Source of the DNA: Thalassolituus maritimus
GTDB lineage: Bacteria; Pseudomonadota; Gammaproteobacteria; Pseudomonadales; Oceanobacteraceae
DNA length: 64,000 nt
Reading direction: 5' to 3'
Assembly (NCBI GenBank): GCA_913019975.1
Contig: CAJWBH010000012.1
Coordinates: 1 to 64,000 of the forward strand
Numbering within the stretch: position 1 is the first letter of the stretch; every line of letters begins with the position of its first letter. Shown here piece after piece: positions 40,457 through 50,349 of this stretch. Made by a program: the position numbers and the translations under genes. Under the pieces are notes generated by a model, which was not told the DNA's origin, did not search any database, and saw nothing but the letters and a program-made list of their open reading frames with translations.

Positions 40457-41899
40457 TTACCGGATGAAGAGTTTATAAACCAGATTGTGCAGACGTGTGC
40501 CATATGGCGGATAGATCACTTTACCGCTATTAATCCGCCCTTTGCGGTGTACAGCTTTCGCTTTGGATAACGTCACAAAGCCTTCCTTCCCATGGTAATG
40601 GCCCATACCTGAGGGGCCAATACCTCCAAAAGGCATGTCATCCTGCGCGATATGCATCAGGGTGTCATTGACTGCAACGCCACCGGCGTGGGTCTGCTCA
40701 AGCACTTTCTTTTCAGTATCGCGATTATAACTGAACAGATACAGCGCGAGAGGTCTGTCCCGGTCAGTGATGTAGGCCAGAGCGTCATCAAAACTGCGGT
40801 ATGTGACGATCGGCAGGATGGGGCCGAACAGTTCTTCCTGCATGACGGTCATGTCATCGGTACCGTTTTCGATGAGGTGTGGTGGCATTTTCCGACAGTC
40901 AGAAAAGTTCTCATCGCGCGGGTTTATCTGGGTGATTTTGGCGCCTTTTTCGTCGGCATCTTTCAACCAGGAGAACAGACGCTGGTACTGACGGTCGTTA
41001 ATGATGGCTGTGTAGTCATCATTATCTTTCATGGTCGGATACATTTTGGTGAATGCCTGGTGATAGCGACCAATGAACTCCTTTTCCTTCCCTTCAGGCA
41101 CCAGGACATAATCCGGTGCGATACAGGTCTGACCAGCGTTCAGTGACTTACCGAAGCAGATGCGCTCAGCAGCGTGCTCAAGGTTGGCATCCGGGGCAAT
41201 CAGAGCCGGTGATTTTCCGCCCAGTTCAAGCGTCACTGGGGTCAGGTTTTTAGCGGCGGCGGCCATGACGTGTTTGCCGACAGCGGTGGAGCCAGTGAAG
41301 ATCAGGTGGTTCCAGGGTACCTCTGAAAAAGCGCTGGAAACATCAACTTCACCCTCGATGATAGCCACTTCATCTTCGTCGAATACCGAAGCCAGCATGT
41401 CTTTTAGCGCGCGGTTGGTTGCGGGCGTAAATTCGGACATTTTGACCATGGCACGATTGCCGGCAGCGAGTGCCGTTGCAATCGGTACCAGTGCCAGCTG
41501 AATCGGATAGTTCCAGGGCACTATGATGCCAATGACACCGAGAGGCTGATAAACAACTTCATTCGATGCCGGAGCGAACAGCATATTGACGTGACGACCT
41601 GATGGGCGCATCCACTTGCGGACGTTCTTAACCATGTAGTTGAGTGCCTGCACGGTCGTCATGATTTCTGCAATCAGGGTGTCTCCCTCGGCGCGGCAGC
41701 TGAAGTCTTCGTTTACTGCTTTGACGAGAGAGTCCTGCTGTTGCACCAGGGCTGTTTTCAGTTTCCGTAACTTTTCGATTCGCGCAGCGGCGTCCGGCAT
41801 AGGGTCTGCGCGAAATGCCTCCAGTTGCTGGTGGTGCAGGGCATGAAGGCGCTCAATTTCCTGAGCGGGCGAATGCAGGGTAGAAACTGTGGCAACCAT
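40457..41899 (-). CDS. Coniferyl-aldehyde-dehydrogenase-like NAD(P) aldehyde dehydrogenase
   Basis: The 480-residue product is a class 3-type aldehyde dehydrogenase: IVPWNYPIQL, FTGSTAVGKHV, TLELGGKSP (general-base Glu) and the catalytic cysteine in GQTCIAPDYVL. The C-terminal region ends in a hydrophobic LVYKLFIR, which may contact membrane. The subgroup (CalB-like) accepts aromatic and long-chain aldehydes. In this operon it should oxidise the aldehyde made by the GMC enzyme to the acid. First gene of the operon, with a repressor-controlled promoter just upstream. Confidence 0.9.
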   Translation of the reverse strand: MVATVSTLHSPAQEIERLHALHHQQLEAFRADPMPDAAARIEKLRKLKTALVQQQDSLVKAVNEDFSCRAEGDTLIAEIMTTVQALNYMVKNVRKWMRPSGRHVNMLFAPASNEVVYQPLGVIGIIVPWNYPIQLALVPIATALAAGNRAMVKMSEFTPATNRALKDMLASVFDEDEVAIIEGEVDVSSAFSEVPWNHLIFTGSTAVGKHVMAAAAKNLTPVTLELGGKSPALIAPDANLEHAAERICFGKSLNAGQTCIAPDYVLVPEGKEKEFIGRYHQAFTKMYPTMKDNDDYTAIINDRQYQRLFSWLKDADEKGAKITQINPRDENFSDCRKMPPHLIENGTDDMTVMQEELFGPILPIVTYRSFDDALAYITDRDRPLALYLFSYNRDTEKKVLEQTHAGGVAVNDTLMHIAQDDMPFGGIGPSGMGHYHGKEGFVTLSKAKAVHRKGRINSGKVIYPPYGTRLHNLVYKLFIR

Positions 41900-41936
41900 G
41901 GGTGCCTCCGGGTGGTTAACAAATAAACAGATTCTA

Positions 41937-41965
41937 TTATTAGAGTTATTACTCTAATTCGTCAA
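41937..41965 (-). promoter_or_regulatory. Promoter of the aldehyde/alcohol oxidation operon with embedded TetR operator
   Basis: On the minus strand TTGACG (41965-41960) and TAATAA (41942-41937) are separated by 17 bp, a good sigma-70 promoter 38 bp upstream of the aldehyde dehydrogenase start. Between and overlapping the boxes is a perfect inverted repeat, ATTAGAGT and ACTCTAAT with a 4-bp spacer (41939-41958). A repressor bound there would block RNA polymerase directly. The divergent TetR gene is the obvious candidate. Confidence 0.75.
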
Positions 41966-42050
41966 GAGGTGTCGTGCGTAGACAAGAAGATTGTCCGTAT
42001 ATACCTTTACTCAGGTTAAAGTAGAGACATGATTATTCTGGAGCGATGTT

Positions 42051-42710
42051 ATGGGCACCCGCGAACGCATCATTGATGTGGCCTTAGAGATGTTTAATGA
42101 GAATGGTGAGCGGGCCGTTACAACCAATCATATTGCCTCGCGGCTCGGGATTTCGCCGGGCAATCTCTATTATCACTTTCGCAACAAGCAGGCGATCATC
42201 GCCAATTTGTTCGATCGTTACGAGCAGAGAGTTCTGGAGATACTGGCGTTACCGGAAGGGCGAGTCATCGAAACTCAGGATAAGCTGCGTTACCTGACCG
42301 ACGTCTTCAATGAGCTCTGGGCATACCGTTTTATGCACCGGGATATGGAGCATCTGCTGAGCGCAGACCCGGAGCTTCATGAGCGCTATCGTGGTTTTTT
42401 CAGTCACTGTCTGAGGCAGATCGAGAACATCTTTCTGGCGCTCAGTGGTGCGGGGATACTCTCTGCTGATGAACAGGACTGTCAGGATCTGGCGTTGAAT
42501 ACCTGGATTGTCGTCACCTCATGGTTTTCGTTTCTGCAATGCAATCTGTTGTCGGGGGATGAGAGTGTGATCACGCAGGATATGTTGCAGGGCGGAATTT
42601 ATCAGGTGTTCAGTCTTGAACGTCCCTATCTTACTCCAGATCATCGGGACGACGTACTTGCACTGCAGCGGGCATTTATCCCACGCCCGGACTGGATGCA
42701 GCGCCGGTGA
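42051..42710 (+). CDS. TetR family transcriptional regulator
   Basis: The 219-residue product has an N-terminal TetR helix-turn-helix (RERIIDVALEMFNENGERAVTTNHIA, then ISPGNLYYHFRNKQAII at about 30-48) and a large all-helical ligand domain (LAEL-type DUF; W and F rich). It is divergent from the aldehyde dehydrogenase operon and probably represses it, likely releasing in response to alcohols, aldehydes or acyl compounds. Its stop overlaps the GTG start of the next gene by 4 bp. Confidence 0.88.
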   Translation: MGTRERIIDVALEMFNENGERAVTTNHIASRLGISPGNLYYHFRNKQAIIANLFDRYEQRVLEILALPEGRVIETQDKLRYLTDVFNELWAYRFMHRDMEHLLSADPELHERYRGFFSHCLRQIENIFLALSGAGILSADEQDCQDLALNTWIVVTSWFSFLQCNLLSGDESVITQDMLQGGIYQVFSLERPYLTPDHRDDVLALQRAFIPRPDWMQRR

Positions 42711-43768
42711 AGTCGCTGCGTCTTGTTCTCACCCTGGTTATTGCAGTCGCGCTTTGTGGCTGCTCAGCAGGTGAGCAAGCCGCACTTGATGATTATCTCG
42801 AGCGCCTCGGTCGTGCACTACAGGTTGAACCGCCCGAGTCTGATGGTGAGGCACTTCAGGCAGTGCTCGTCGACTTGCCCGGGCGTCGCCAGTTGTCAGT
42901 CAACGAGCCCCAGTTAAGCATTAATCTTCTCGACTTTCTCTCACTCTCCTCGTGTGAGTTGGGACGTGTTCTAGGGGCTAACAACAGCTCTCTCGGTAAG
43001 CTGGCAGCGCCCAGTCAGAGACTTCATCTACAACGTGACCTGATGCTAAGTGCGCCGGAGTGCATCGACGTTCTGGGGGAGGATGATCCCGAGCTTGCTG
43101 AGAAGTTACGTCGCCTTCTGCAGCAGAAATACGATGCCAGAATGACGTATTGGTGGAATGCCTGGCTCTCGTCTGAGGAGTGGCAGGCTTTTCTATCCCG
43201 GTCAGAAGGACTGATCCCGATGGCAGAATCCTCAGCGGAAGATCAGACGACATTACTGGCGGCAACCCAGGCTCTCGCGTATGTCGTACAGCAGGGACAA
43301 CAGTGGCAGTCAGGCGAGTGGAAATACGAATCGGCAGTGATGGAGTCTCATCAGCAACAGATGTTAGCGACAGCGGCCATCGGGCGCTGGCGTTTAACCA
43401 ATCGAGCACTTATGGATGTGAGCATCAAGGGAGCACGACTTCTTGAGCAGCGCCTTGGCGACCGTCCGCTGTGTCCGGCGGGCCGCCGGACTCCTCAGGC
43501 CGAGATTCTGCAGAATGTCTTCCATAAGTATTACGCCGGTGTGCTTCAACCCTATCTGAGTAAAACTGACCGCTTCAGTGCTGAGCTTATCGGTTATCTG
43601 AGTGTCATTTCTTCTCTTGCCCCAACCGGTGTTGTCGATGAATGGCAGGTGGATGTCATAAATGTTCTGGAGGAAGAGCGGGCCGCTATGCTCAATGCCC
43701 ACCGCAGACATGTTACAAAGTGGCAGGACATTCTGGCTCAATGTGCCATGATGCCCGGTTCACAATAA
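42707..43768 (+). CDS. DUF3080 family lipoprotein
   Basis: The 353-residue product starts with a lipoprotein signal (LVIAVALCGCSAG) and contains the family sequences INLLDFLSLSSCELGRVL, NNSSLGKLAAPSQRL and YWWNAWLSSEEW. DUF3080 has no assigned function. It begins with GTG in a GTGA overlap with the TetR stop, so translation is probably coupled, which loosely ties it to the oxidation locus. Confidence 0.82.
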   Translation: MKSLRLVLTLVIAVALCGCSAGEQAALDDYLERLGRALQVEPPESDGEALQAVLVDLPGRRQLSVNEPQLSINLLDFLSLSSCELGRVLGANNSSLGKLAAPSQRLHLQRDLMLSAPECIDVLGEDDPELAEKLRRLLQQKYDARMTYWWNAWLSSEEWQAFLSRSEGLIPMAESSAEDQTTLLAATQALAYVVQQGQQWQSGEWKYESAVMESHQQQMLATAAIGRWRLTNRALMDVSIKGARLLEQRLGDRPLCPAGRRTPQAEILQNVFHKYYAGVLQPYLSKTDRFSAELIGYLSVISSLAPTGVVDEWQVDVINVLEEERAAMLNAHRRHVTKWQDILAQCAMMPGSQ

Positions 43769-43793
43769 CGCTAAGCTGACCCAGAATAGGCCT

Positions 43794-44588
43794 ATGAAGA
43801 TAAACAGCATACAGCGCGCAGTATTCGCCGTCTTGTTCATGACAGTGTTCGCCTCAGGTGCGCACGCGTTCAGTTATGCCAGTCATGCGGTGGTGTGCGA
43901 TCTTGCTTATCAGTATGCGGCGCCTGAAACACAGAAAATGATTTCCGGGTTGGTTTGGCAGTCGCGGGAGGCTCGTTCATTCGCGCAATTGTGCGGCTGG
44001 CCTGACCGGGTAAGAAAGATAGACGACTATAAGCACACGTCGGTGTGGCACTACATCAACGTTGCGCGTAAGGATACCTCTGTGCATCGTACACATTGCC
44101 CGGGCAAGGGATGTGTAACGGAGGAAATACGCGTAATGCAGAAGCGTCTGCAGAGGGCTCCGGATACCGACTGGCAAGCATTGGCGTTTCTCGGGCATTT
44201 TGTCGGCGACGTACATCAGCCATTGCACGTCAGCTATTCAGATGACCGTGGCGGCAATCAGACGCGGATATATTATCGGGGCGAGCGCACTAATCTCCAT
44301 GCGTTCTGGGATCGAGATGTGCCTAGCCTGTCGGGAACTTTAACGGAAGACAGCAATCTTATCGCGTCTTTTTCTGTGGAATTTCTGCGCGAGGGTAGTC
44401 CGGAAGACTGGGCCAATGAGTCGCTGGAAAAGACCCGGGAGATCTATCGGAATTACAGGAAAGGCGCCCGTTTCGAAGACGATGATATCGCTGCTGATCG
44501 TCATTGGGTCCGGTCGAGACTGCATCTTGCTGCCCGTCGGCTAGCGAAATTGCTGGATCAGTTGGCCCCTGTCAGCGCTGCAGGTTAA
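43794..44588 (+). CDS. S1/P1-type zinc nuclease
   Basis: The 264-residue product has a signal peptide ending GAHA. The tri-zinc site histidines and aspartates are in SHAVV, WPDRVRKIDDYKHTSVWHYIN, LGHFVGDVHQPLHVSY and LHAFWD. The mature N-terminus would be Phe rather than the usual Trp, whose amino group binds zinc; backbone binding would still be possible. Four or more cysteines suggest disulphides. It probably degrades single-stranded nucleic acids or 3'-nucleotides in the periplasm. Confidence 0.88.
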   Translation: MKINSIQRAVFAVLFMTVFASGAHAFSYASHAVVCDLAYQYAAPETQKMISGLVWQSREARSFAQLCGWPDRVRKIDDYKHTSVWHYINVARKDTSVHRTHCPGKGCVTEEIRVMQKRLQRAPDTDWQALAFLGHFVGDVHQPLHVSYSDDRGGNQTRIYYRGERTNLHAFWDRDVPSLSGTLTEDSNLIASFSVEFLREGSPEDWANESLEKTREIYRNYRKGARFEDDDIAADRHWVRSRLHLAARRLAKLLDQLAPVSAAG

Positions 44589-44600
44589 TCAGGGAAGAAT

Positions 44601-44939
44601 ATGAACATAATAAGAATACTCCCTTTATGTTTTCTGACGTCATTCGCAATGGCGGCAGAAGAAGAACGTACTGTCTGCGAGAGTGGAGAGGTATGGCATG
44701 CTATTCAGGTGGTATATCCACAAGGATGGAGCTTGCCGTGTGAAGTGCATTTTACGACACCGGAAGAAAAACGGGTGGTCTGGAATGCAAAAACAGCAGA
44801 AGGATTTTGTGAGCGCAAAGCGCAGGAGATTGTGCAGCGTCGCAGAAATGCAGGTTGGCAGTGTCACACCGAAACCCTGGTAGACAGCCCTGCTTTGACT
44901 GAGAGTAGCCTGATATCGGATTTGCCACCGATGCGGTAA
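44601..44939 (+). CDS. Small secreted Cys-containing protein of unknown function
   Basis: The 112-residue product has a signal peptide (ILPLCFLTSFAMA) and four cysteines in the mature part (in TVCES, LPCEV, GFCER and WQCHT), which could form two disulphides. I do not recognise the family. It starts 12 bp after the S1/P1 nuclease and 17 bp before the UbiA gene, so it is probably part of that unit. Confidence 0.7.
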   Translation: MNIIRILPLCFLTSFAMAAEEERTVCESGEVWHAIQVVYPQGWSLPCEVHFTTPEEKRVVWNAKTAEGFCERKAQEIVQRRRNAGWQCHTETLVDSPALTESSLISDLPPMR

Positions 44940-44956
44940 AGCACAGAGACAGCGGC

Positions 44957-45850
44957 ATGGATGCATCAACTTTTACAACGACACTTAAAACGACCCGCCC
45001 CCCTTTTCTGATCCTGACCCCCGTTTGCCTGCTGATGGGGTTTGCTGCCTCAGGATACTCTCCTCAATTAAATCCTGATCTGATCTGGGTTGTACTTGGT
45101 GCTTTGCTCGCGCATATATCTGTCAATATGCTCAATGAATATCAGGACTTTAAAAGCGGCCTTGATCTTGTCACCGACCGCACGCCGTTCAGCGGCGGAA
45201 GCGGAGGTTTGCCCGAACATCCGCAGGCGGCAGGTTGGGTACTGGCCGGAGCTGTCCTGTCATTGTTGTGCGTTGTAATCATCGGTGTTTATCTGTCATT
45301 AGCGTACCCCGCCTTGTGGCTGTTGGGCGGCATAGGGGTGCTTCTGGTGTGGTTTTATACCTCGGTCATTAATCGTTTACCCTACCTTTGTTTGTTTGCT
45401 CCAGGGCTGGGGTTTGGCGTTCTGATGGTGGTAGGGACGGCTATTGTCGCAGGACTTGAGCAGCCGGTTTGCGTGGCTTTTGGCGCGGCGGTCGTCTTTC
45501 TGATGGTAAATAATTTGCTGCTGGCAAATCAGTTTCCTGATATCGAAGCCGATAAAGCACATGGTCGAGAGCATTTGTTGATTCGGTATGGCGTTTCTGC
45601 GGGAATTCGGGCCTTTAATATCATGACCTTTTCAGTCGCCGGATTAATTGTGATGGCGGCTATGTCAGGTGTGTGGCCACAATGGGTCTTGCTGGCACTC
45701 ATTCCATGGGCGCTTACGCTGAAGACGCTGACAGCTCTGAATCAGGAACGTGAGAATATTGCAGCGGCACCAGATGCCTTGGGTATGAATGTGATGGCGA
45801 CACTGCTGACGCCTGTCGTGTTAGCGTTAGCTTTGCTGCTGAGCCGCTAA
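44957..45850 (+). CDS. UbiA family prenyltransferase
   Basis: The 297-residue protein has eight or nine membrane segments. Two Asp-rich motifs are visible: NMLNEYQDFKSGLD and NQFPDIEADKAHG. These are typical of UbiA/MenA polyprenyltransferases, which attach prenyl chains to aromatic acceptors in the inner membrane. Sequence spacing is closer to MenA-like than to UbiA-like members, but the acceptor is not certain. It converges on tatC with an 11-bp gap. Confidence 0.82.
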   Translation: MDASTFTTTLKTTRPPFLILTPVCLLMGFAASGYSPQLNPDLIWVVLGALLAHISVNMLNEYQDFKSGLDLVTDRTPFSGGSGGLPEHPQAAGWVLAGAVLSLLCVVIIGVYLSLAYPALWLLGGIGVLLVWFYTSVINRLPYLCLFAPGLGFGVLMVVGTAIVAGLEQPVCVAFGAAVVFLMVNNLLLANQFPDIEADKAHGREHLLIRYGVSAGIRAFNIMTFSVAGLIVMAAMSGVWPQWVLLALIPWALTLKTLTALNQERENIAAAPDALGMNVMATLLTPVVLALALLLSR

Positions 45851-45861
45851 AAAGGTCGCTT

Positions 45862-46602
45862 TTAATCGGCCTCAGAAGCTTCTGTTTCTTGTGTGCGGAT
45901 TAAGCGTGAAGCAAGAACTCCCGCCTCGAATAGCAGATACATCGGCAGTGCCAGAATAGTCTGTGAAATAACATCCGGTGGTGTTACCAGCATCCCTACG
46001 ACGAAACAGCCAAGAAAAATATAAGGCCGTTTACCACTGAGAGACTCCACAGTAGTCATGCCGCTGAGCACCATCAGAAAGGTGGCGACCGGAATCTCAA
46101 AGGCGATCCCAAAGGCGAAAAAAATCTTCAGCGAGAAGTCGAGAATATTGCTGATGTCGGGCATGAATGAAATACCCTCCGGCCCAATGCCGGTGAAAAA
46201 GCCAAACACCAGTGGCAGTACCACAAAATACGCAAAGGCAATGCCTGCGTAGAAAAGCAGAATACTCGACAGCAGGAGAGGAATAGCGAACTTTTTCTCA
46301 TGCTGGTACAGGCCCGGCGAAATAAAAGCCCATATCTGGTGCAGTATAAAGGGCACTGCAGCCAGAACGGCCAGTACAAAGGTCAGCTTGAAAGGTACCA
46401 GAAAGGGCGATGCAACACCCGTGGCGATCATCTGGCCTTCGACCGGCATCAGTACCGACAGCGGCTCAACCAGGATCAGGTAGAGATCGTTGGCGAAATA
46501 GAACAAGCCCGCAAAAATCACCAGAACGAGGAGCACCGCACGCAGCAGGCGGTTGCGCAGCTCAACCAGATGGGCAATAAGAGGCTGTTCTTGATCGGTC
46601 AT
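45862..46602 (-). CDS. tatC: Sec-independent translocase subunit TatC
   Basis: The 246-residue integral membrane protein has six segments and the conserved N-terminal LIAHLVELRNRLLRA, FKLTFVLA and the periplasmic-loop region. TatC recognises twin-arginine signals together with TatB. At least two Tat substrates lie in this window (the PhoD-like phosphatase and the GMC small subunit). It overlaps the end of tatB by 4 bp. Confidence 0.96.
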   Translation of the reverse strand: MTDQEQPLIAHLVELRNRLLRAVLLVLVIFAGLFYFANDLYLILVEPLSVLMPVEGQMIATGVASPFLVPFKLTFVLAVLAAVPFILHQIWAFISPGLYQHEKKFAIPLLLSSILLFYAGIAFAYFVVLPLVFGFFTGIGPEGISFMPDISNILDFSLKIFFAFGIAFEIPVATFLMVLSGMTTVESLSGKRPYIFLGCFVVGMLVTPPDVISQTILALPMYLLFEAGVLASRLIRTQETEASEAD

Positions 46603-46982
46603 TGAGGTTTTTCTTCAGATGGCTTCTTCGAAAGCTCAGGTGTTTTTTCGGCCGCCTGGTCAGTCAGCTGTTCAGGCGTGCTCTCAGTCGATGCAGGCTC
46701 TTTTTCCTGCGATGTTTCCTGAGTCACGTTAGGCTTTCTCATGGACGCTGGATTCAGAATGTCTTCATCAAGAAAGGTTGCCGCTGGATCACGAAGTTTG
46801 GCTTTCAGCTCTTCGGTGCGGGCTTGCCTTTCCAGATCTTCCTGAAAGTTGCTGACCGAGCGACGCACACGACCAATAATCAGCCCCATCGTGCGGGCTG
46901 CTTTCGGCAGCCGCTCCGGGCCGAGTACCAGCAATGCAAGGACGCCGATGACCATCAGCTCCATGAAGCCCATATCAAACAT
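46599..46982 (-). CDS. tatB: Sec-independent translocase subunit TatB
   Basis: The 127-residue protein has one N-terminal membrane helix (FDMGFMELMVIGVLALLVLGPERLP), an amphipathic helix and a charged Glu/Lys/Pro tail. The GPERLP motif distinguishes it from TatA. It overlaps tatA by a single base and tatC by 4 bp. Confidence 0.96.
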   Translation of the reverse strand: MFDMGFMELMVIGVLALLVLGPERLPKAARTMGLIIGRVRRSVSNFQEDLERQARTEELKAKLRDPAATFLDEDILNPASMRKPNVTQETSQEKEPASTESTPEQLTDQAAEKTPELSKKPSEEKPQ

Positions 46983-47245
46983 CAGGCTTTATCCTGATCC
47001 TTGGTCTTGCTGAATTCTGCGTCTTTTTCCGGAGCTTTCTCAGCTGACTGGCTGGTCAGCGATTCCGGCTTTTTATCGTCCTCGGACACGTCTTTTTCGT
47101 CAGGCTTTTCATTCATTGCGTTCTTGAAACCACGGACCGCGCCACCCAGGTCGCCGCCCATATTACGTAGCTTCTTAGTGCCGAAAATCATAATGACGAT
47201 CGCCAGAATGATCAGGAGTTGCCAGATACTGATACCGCCAAGCAT
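46982..47245 (-). CDS. tatA: Sec-independent translocase subunit TatA
   Basis: The 87-residue pore-forming subunit begins [20 protein letters not shown] with the [14 protein letters not shown] amphipathic region and a charged tail. It is 12 bp after hisE. Confidence 0.96.
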   Translation of the reverse strand: MLGGISIWQLLIILAIVIMIFGTKKLRNMGGDLGGAVRGFKNAMNEKPDEKDVSEDDKKPESLTSQSAEKAPEKDAEFSKTKDQDKA

Positions 47246-47257
47246 AGTTATTCTCCG

Positions 47258-47590
47258 TTATTTCTTTGTACGAGAGGCTTTTTCTTCTAAGCCTGACATG
47301 TTGAACCGGCGCGCCAGTTCGTTAATGACCGCTTCAGGGCGCTCGCCCAGTTTCGCCAGTGCGACCAGGCTATGGAACCAAAGGTCGGCCGTTTCGTAAA
47401 TGACCTCTTTATTGTCACCACTGGTCTCAGCATCTTTTGCTGCCAGTATGGTTTCGGTGGCTTCTTCACCCACCTTTTCCAGAATTTTGTTCAGGCCTTT
47501 GTGGTACAGGCTGGCGACATAAGAGGAGTCAGCCTCTGCACCTTTGCGTTCTTCCAGAATATCACCTAACTGCTGAAGAATATCGCTCAT
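47258..47590 (-). CDS. hisE: Phosphoribosyl-ATP pyrophosphatase
   Basis: The 110-residue enzyme catalyses the second histidine-synthesis step. Motifs are [30 protein letters not shown] and [14 protein letters not shown]. The start at 47590 (MSDILQQLG) is 7 bp after hisI; an upstream ATG at 47611 would overlap hisI. Confidence 0.96.
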   Translation of the reverse strand: MSDILQQLGDILEERKGAEADSSYVASLYHKGLNKILEKVGEEATETILAAKDAETSGDNKEVIYETADLWFHSLVALAKLGERPEAVINELARRFNMSGLEEKASRTKK

Positions 47591-47597
47591 AAGAATC

Positions 47598-47978
47598 TCA
47601 GTATATGTCACTTGGGTCTTTCAGGACGGGATCTACGTCGACCCAGTCGTTATTTTCGTACACCTTGTAAAAGCAGCTTTCACGTCCGGTGTGGCAGGCA
47701 ATACCGCCAATCTGCTCAACCTGCATGACGATAACGTCGCTGTCACAGTCGAGGCGCAGTTCGTGAAGCTTCTGTACGTGGCCAGATGATTCACCTTTGC
47801 GCCAGAGCTTCTGACGCGAGCGCGAGTAATAAATCGCGCGCTGCTCTTTTGCGGTCAGTTCGAGGGCTTCACGATTCATCCAGGCCATCATCAGGATACG
47901 GCCGGTGGCATGATCCTGGGCAATGGCCGGTACTAATCCATCGTTATCCCACTTCACTTTATCAAGCCAGTTCATCAT
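47598..47978 (-). CDS. hisI: Phosphoribosyl-AMP cyclohydrolase
   Basis: The 126-residue enzyme catalyses the third histidine-synthesis step. It contains [29 protein letters not shown], the metal ligands DCDSD, and the cysteines of [14 protein letters not shown]. Separate hisI and hisE genes, rather than the fused enterobacterial hisIE, follow the Pseudomonas arrangement. Confidence 0.96.
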   Translation of the reverse strand: MMNWLDKVKWDNDGLVPAIAQDHATGRILMMAWMNREALELTAKEQRAIYYSRSRQKLWRKGESSGHVQKLHELRLDCDSDVIVMQVEQIGGIACHTGRESCFYKVYENNDWVDVDPVLKDPSDIY

Positions 47979-48067
47979 TCAACCCTGTTTCATCTGTTCT
48001 GAAACGCGAAGGATACCGTAGAGCGCCGACTGTGCCTAATGCCAAATCTGCGCCCGTGATTCCTGTA

Positions 48068-49720
48068 TCAGCTCTTCAGTACCAGCCATATCAGGCCGGC
48101 GGCGCCGATACTTAATCCTGCAATTTCTGGCAGTGCTAATGCGTAAGACTGCCACCACAGCAAGCCGCCAGTAATGGTAGTCATGATCCCTAGTGTCTGG
48201 TGGCGCTTTTGTAAACGCTGGGCTTCGAGCGCGGCGTTCAGAACCTCTAATTGCTCCTGCATTCTCAACTGATTCTCATCGAGATGATTGAGGCGGGTCA
48301 GGGCACCGTGCATCAGGTTAGGGATCTGCGGCGCTTTTTCTACCCAGCCGGGTAGCTGACGCTTGAACTCTTTCCAGGCGGCTTTCGGACCAAAGCGCTC
48401 ACGCATCCAGCGTTCAAGGTAAGGTTTGGCGGTTGTCCATAGATCAAGGTCCGGGTACAGCTGTCGGCCCAGCCCTTCGATGTTCAACAGGGTTTTCTGC
48501 AGGAGTACCAGCTGCGGCTGAACTTCCATATTGAAGCGTCTGGCGGTCGCAAACAGCTGAATCAGTACCTGCCCGAATGAAATTTCTGACAGAGGCTTCT
48601 CGAAGATAGGCTCACAGACACTGCGAATCGATGCGGCGAACTCATGAACTTTTGTCGTTGGCGGCACCCAGCCAGAGTCTACGTGCAGTTGTGCGACCTG
48701 ATGATAGTCCTGGTTAAAGAAGGCCATAAGGTTCATCGCCAGATAGTGCAGATCTTCGTCGGTGAGGCTGCCAACGATACCGCAGTCGATGGCGATATAT
48801 TGTGGGCTTGATGGGTTTTCGCGCGAAACAAAAATATTGCCCGGATGCATGTCGGCATGGAAGAAACTGTCGCGGAATACCTGAGTGAAGAAAATCTCTA
48901 CGCCGCGCTCGGCGAGTAATTTCATATTGGTGTTCTGGGCATACAGCTCGTCGATGTTAGCCACAGGAATACCGTAGATGCGCTCGCTGACCATCACTTT
49001 ATTGCGCGTGTATTCCCAGTAAACCTCTGGCATGTACAGTAGTTCGGATTCTGAGAAATTACGACGTAACTGAGTTGCGTTAGACGCCTCAATCTGGAGG
49101 TTCAGTTCACCGTAAATGGTGTGGCGGTAGTCTTCAACGACTTCAACAGGCTTTAAACGACGGCCTTCAGCGGAGTACTTAACCAGCAGTACAGCCATAA
49201 ACTCCAGCAACTGCAGGTCGCGTTCAATGGTGTCCTCGATACCCGGACGGACGACCTTAACCACGACTTCTTTACCGGCTTCTGAATTCTCGCCAAAGAG
49301 GCGTGCGGCATACACTTGTGCAATGGAAGCGGCCGCGAGCGGCTTTTCGGAAAACTCGGCGAACATCTCGCTGATGGGTTGCCCGAGTTGTTCTTCGATC
49401 AGTTTGAGTGCGGTCTCGGTCGGAAAGGGGGCTACATTGTCCTGCAGATTTTTAAGTTCTGCGACAATGTCTTCGGGTATCAGATCCGGGCGTGTGGATA
49501 AAATCTGGCCGAATTTAACAAAAATAGGGCCCAAAGCTTCCAGTGCAAGGCGCAAGCGTGCGCCGCGGCTGAGCTTGCTCGGCACCGGACTCAGGCGCCA
49601 TGGGGCCAGCCACAGCAGAATGCGGATTTTAAGTGGTAGCTGGTCGGTTGGAACAAGAGCATCCAGCCGGTAGCGGGTAAATATGAAGAGTATTTTCCAG
49701 AGTCGCCAGAGGTTACCCAC
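48068..49720 (-). CDS. ubiB: Ubiquinone biosynthesis atypical kinase UbiB
   Basis: The 550-residue ABC1/ADCK protein has the KxGQ motif in [26 protein letters not shown] (Ala-rich loop), [12 protein letters not shown] and [10 protein letters not shown], and two C-terminal membrane helices (near 500-545). It is an ATPase needed for ubiquinone synthesis, probably extracting lipid intermediates. It follows ubiJ by 2 bp. Confidence 0.96.
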   Translation of the reverse strand: MGNLWRLWKILFIFTRYRLDALVPTDQLPLKIRILLWLAPWRLSPVPSKLSRGARLRLALEALGPIFVKFGQILSTRPDLIPEDIVAELKNLQDNVAPFPTETALKLIEEQLGQPISEMFAEFSEKPLAAASIAQVYAARLFGENSEAGKEVVVKVVRPGIEDTIERDLQLLEFMAVLLVKYSAEGRRLKPVEVVEDYRHTIYGELNLQIEASNATQLRRNFSESELLYMPEVYWEYTRNKVMVSERIYGIPVANIDELYAQNTNMKLLAERGVEIFFTQVFRDSFFHADMHPGNIFVSRENPSSPQYIAIDCGIVGSLTDEDLHYLAMNLMAFFNQDYHQVAQLHVDSGWVPPTTKVHEFAASIRSVCEPIFEKPLSEISFGQVLIQLFATARRFNMEVQPQLVLLQKTLLNIEGLGRQLYPDLDLWTTAKPYLERWMRERFGPKAAWKEFKRQLPGWVEKAPQIPNLMHGALTRLNHLDENQLRMQEQLEVLNAALEAQRLQKRHQTLGIMTTITGGLLWWQSYALALPEIAGLSIGAAGLIWLVLKS

Positions 49721-49722
49721 GC

Positions 49723-50349
49723 TCAGTCCTCAGTCTTTTTCTTGTTTTCCAGACCGGCAATCCGGGCTTCTACACGATCCATCATCAGGCGCAGATCATC
49801 TGTCTGTGTTGCAAAGTCATCGAGCATGGCTGACGGTGTCACTGCCTTCAGCTCATCTTCGAGGTATTCTTTCGCGGCGGTGCGGTAGGTTGACCCGGTG
49901 TCACGGCCCCAGCGCCTGAGGCCACGTAACCCCTTACCGATCTGGTGGGCGACCAGGCTGCCTGTCAGCGGCTGTATGGCAGCTTCCCAATCAATGTCTA
50001 ACGCCTGTACGGTACGGGTCAGATAGAGTGCGAGCTCGGTATCTCCATCCATATCGATATCGCTGTTGATCAGTTCGTGTGCTTTATCGTCGGCGCGGGC
50101 CAGCTCAAGAAAATCCGCCAGCTTGCCACTCAGTACCACCTCGGTGTCTGAGTCGGGTGTCATACTCAGAGCGATACCATCACGCAGCAGGCGAATATTA
50201 AAGCGACCCAGGCCCTCTATATCGACGGCGGCCATACGACCTTCCTGACGAGCCAGTCGTGAAAGTGTTGCTGTGTCCTGGCGAAGCGCACGATTAATAA
50301 GCCCTTCAACGGGCAGGCACATCGCCTGACTGAAGACCGCCGATAGCAT
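49723..50349 (-). CDS. ubiJ: Ubiquinone biosynthesis accessory factor UbiJ
   Basis: The 208-residue protein has an SCP2-like lipid-binding domain (about 15-115, [21 protein letters not shown]) and a C-terminal helical segment ([17 protein letters not shown]). UbiJ with UbiK organises the ubiquinone metabolon. It is positioned between ubiE and ubiB as in E. coli, and overlaps the ubiE stop by one base. Confidence 0.93.
   Translation of the reverse strand: MLSAVFSQAMCLPVEGLINRALRQDTATLSRLARQEGRMAAVDIEGLGRFNIRLLRDGIALSMTPDSDTEVVLSGKLADFLELARADDKAHELINSDIDMDGDTELALYLTRTVQALDIDWEAAIQPLTGSLVAHQIGKGLRGLRRWGRDTGSTYRTAAKEYLEDELKAVTPSAMLDDFATQTDDLRLMMDRVEARIAGLENKKKTED

Noticed and set aside
45845-45880. 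Possible hairpin between ubiA-like gene and tatC
   Set aside because: Pairing is short and interrupted; not better than chance.
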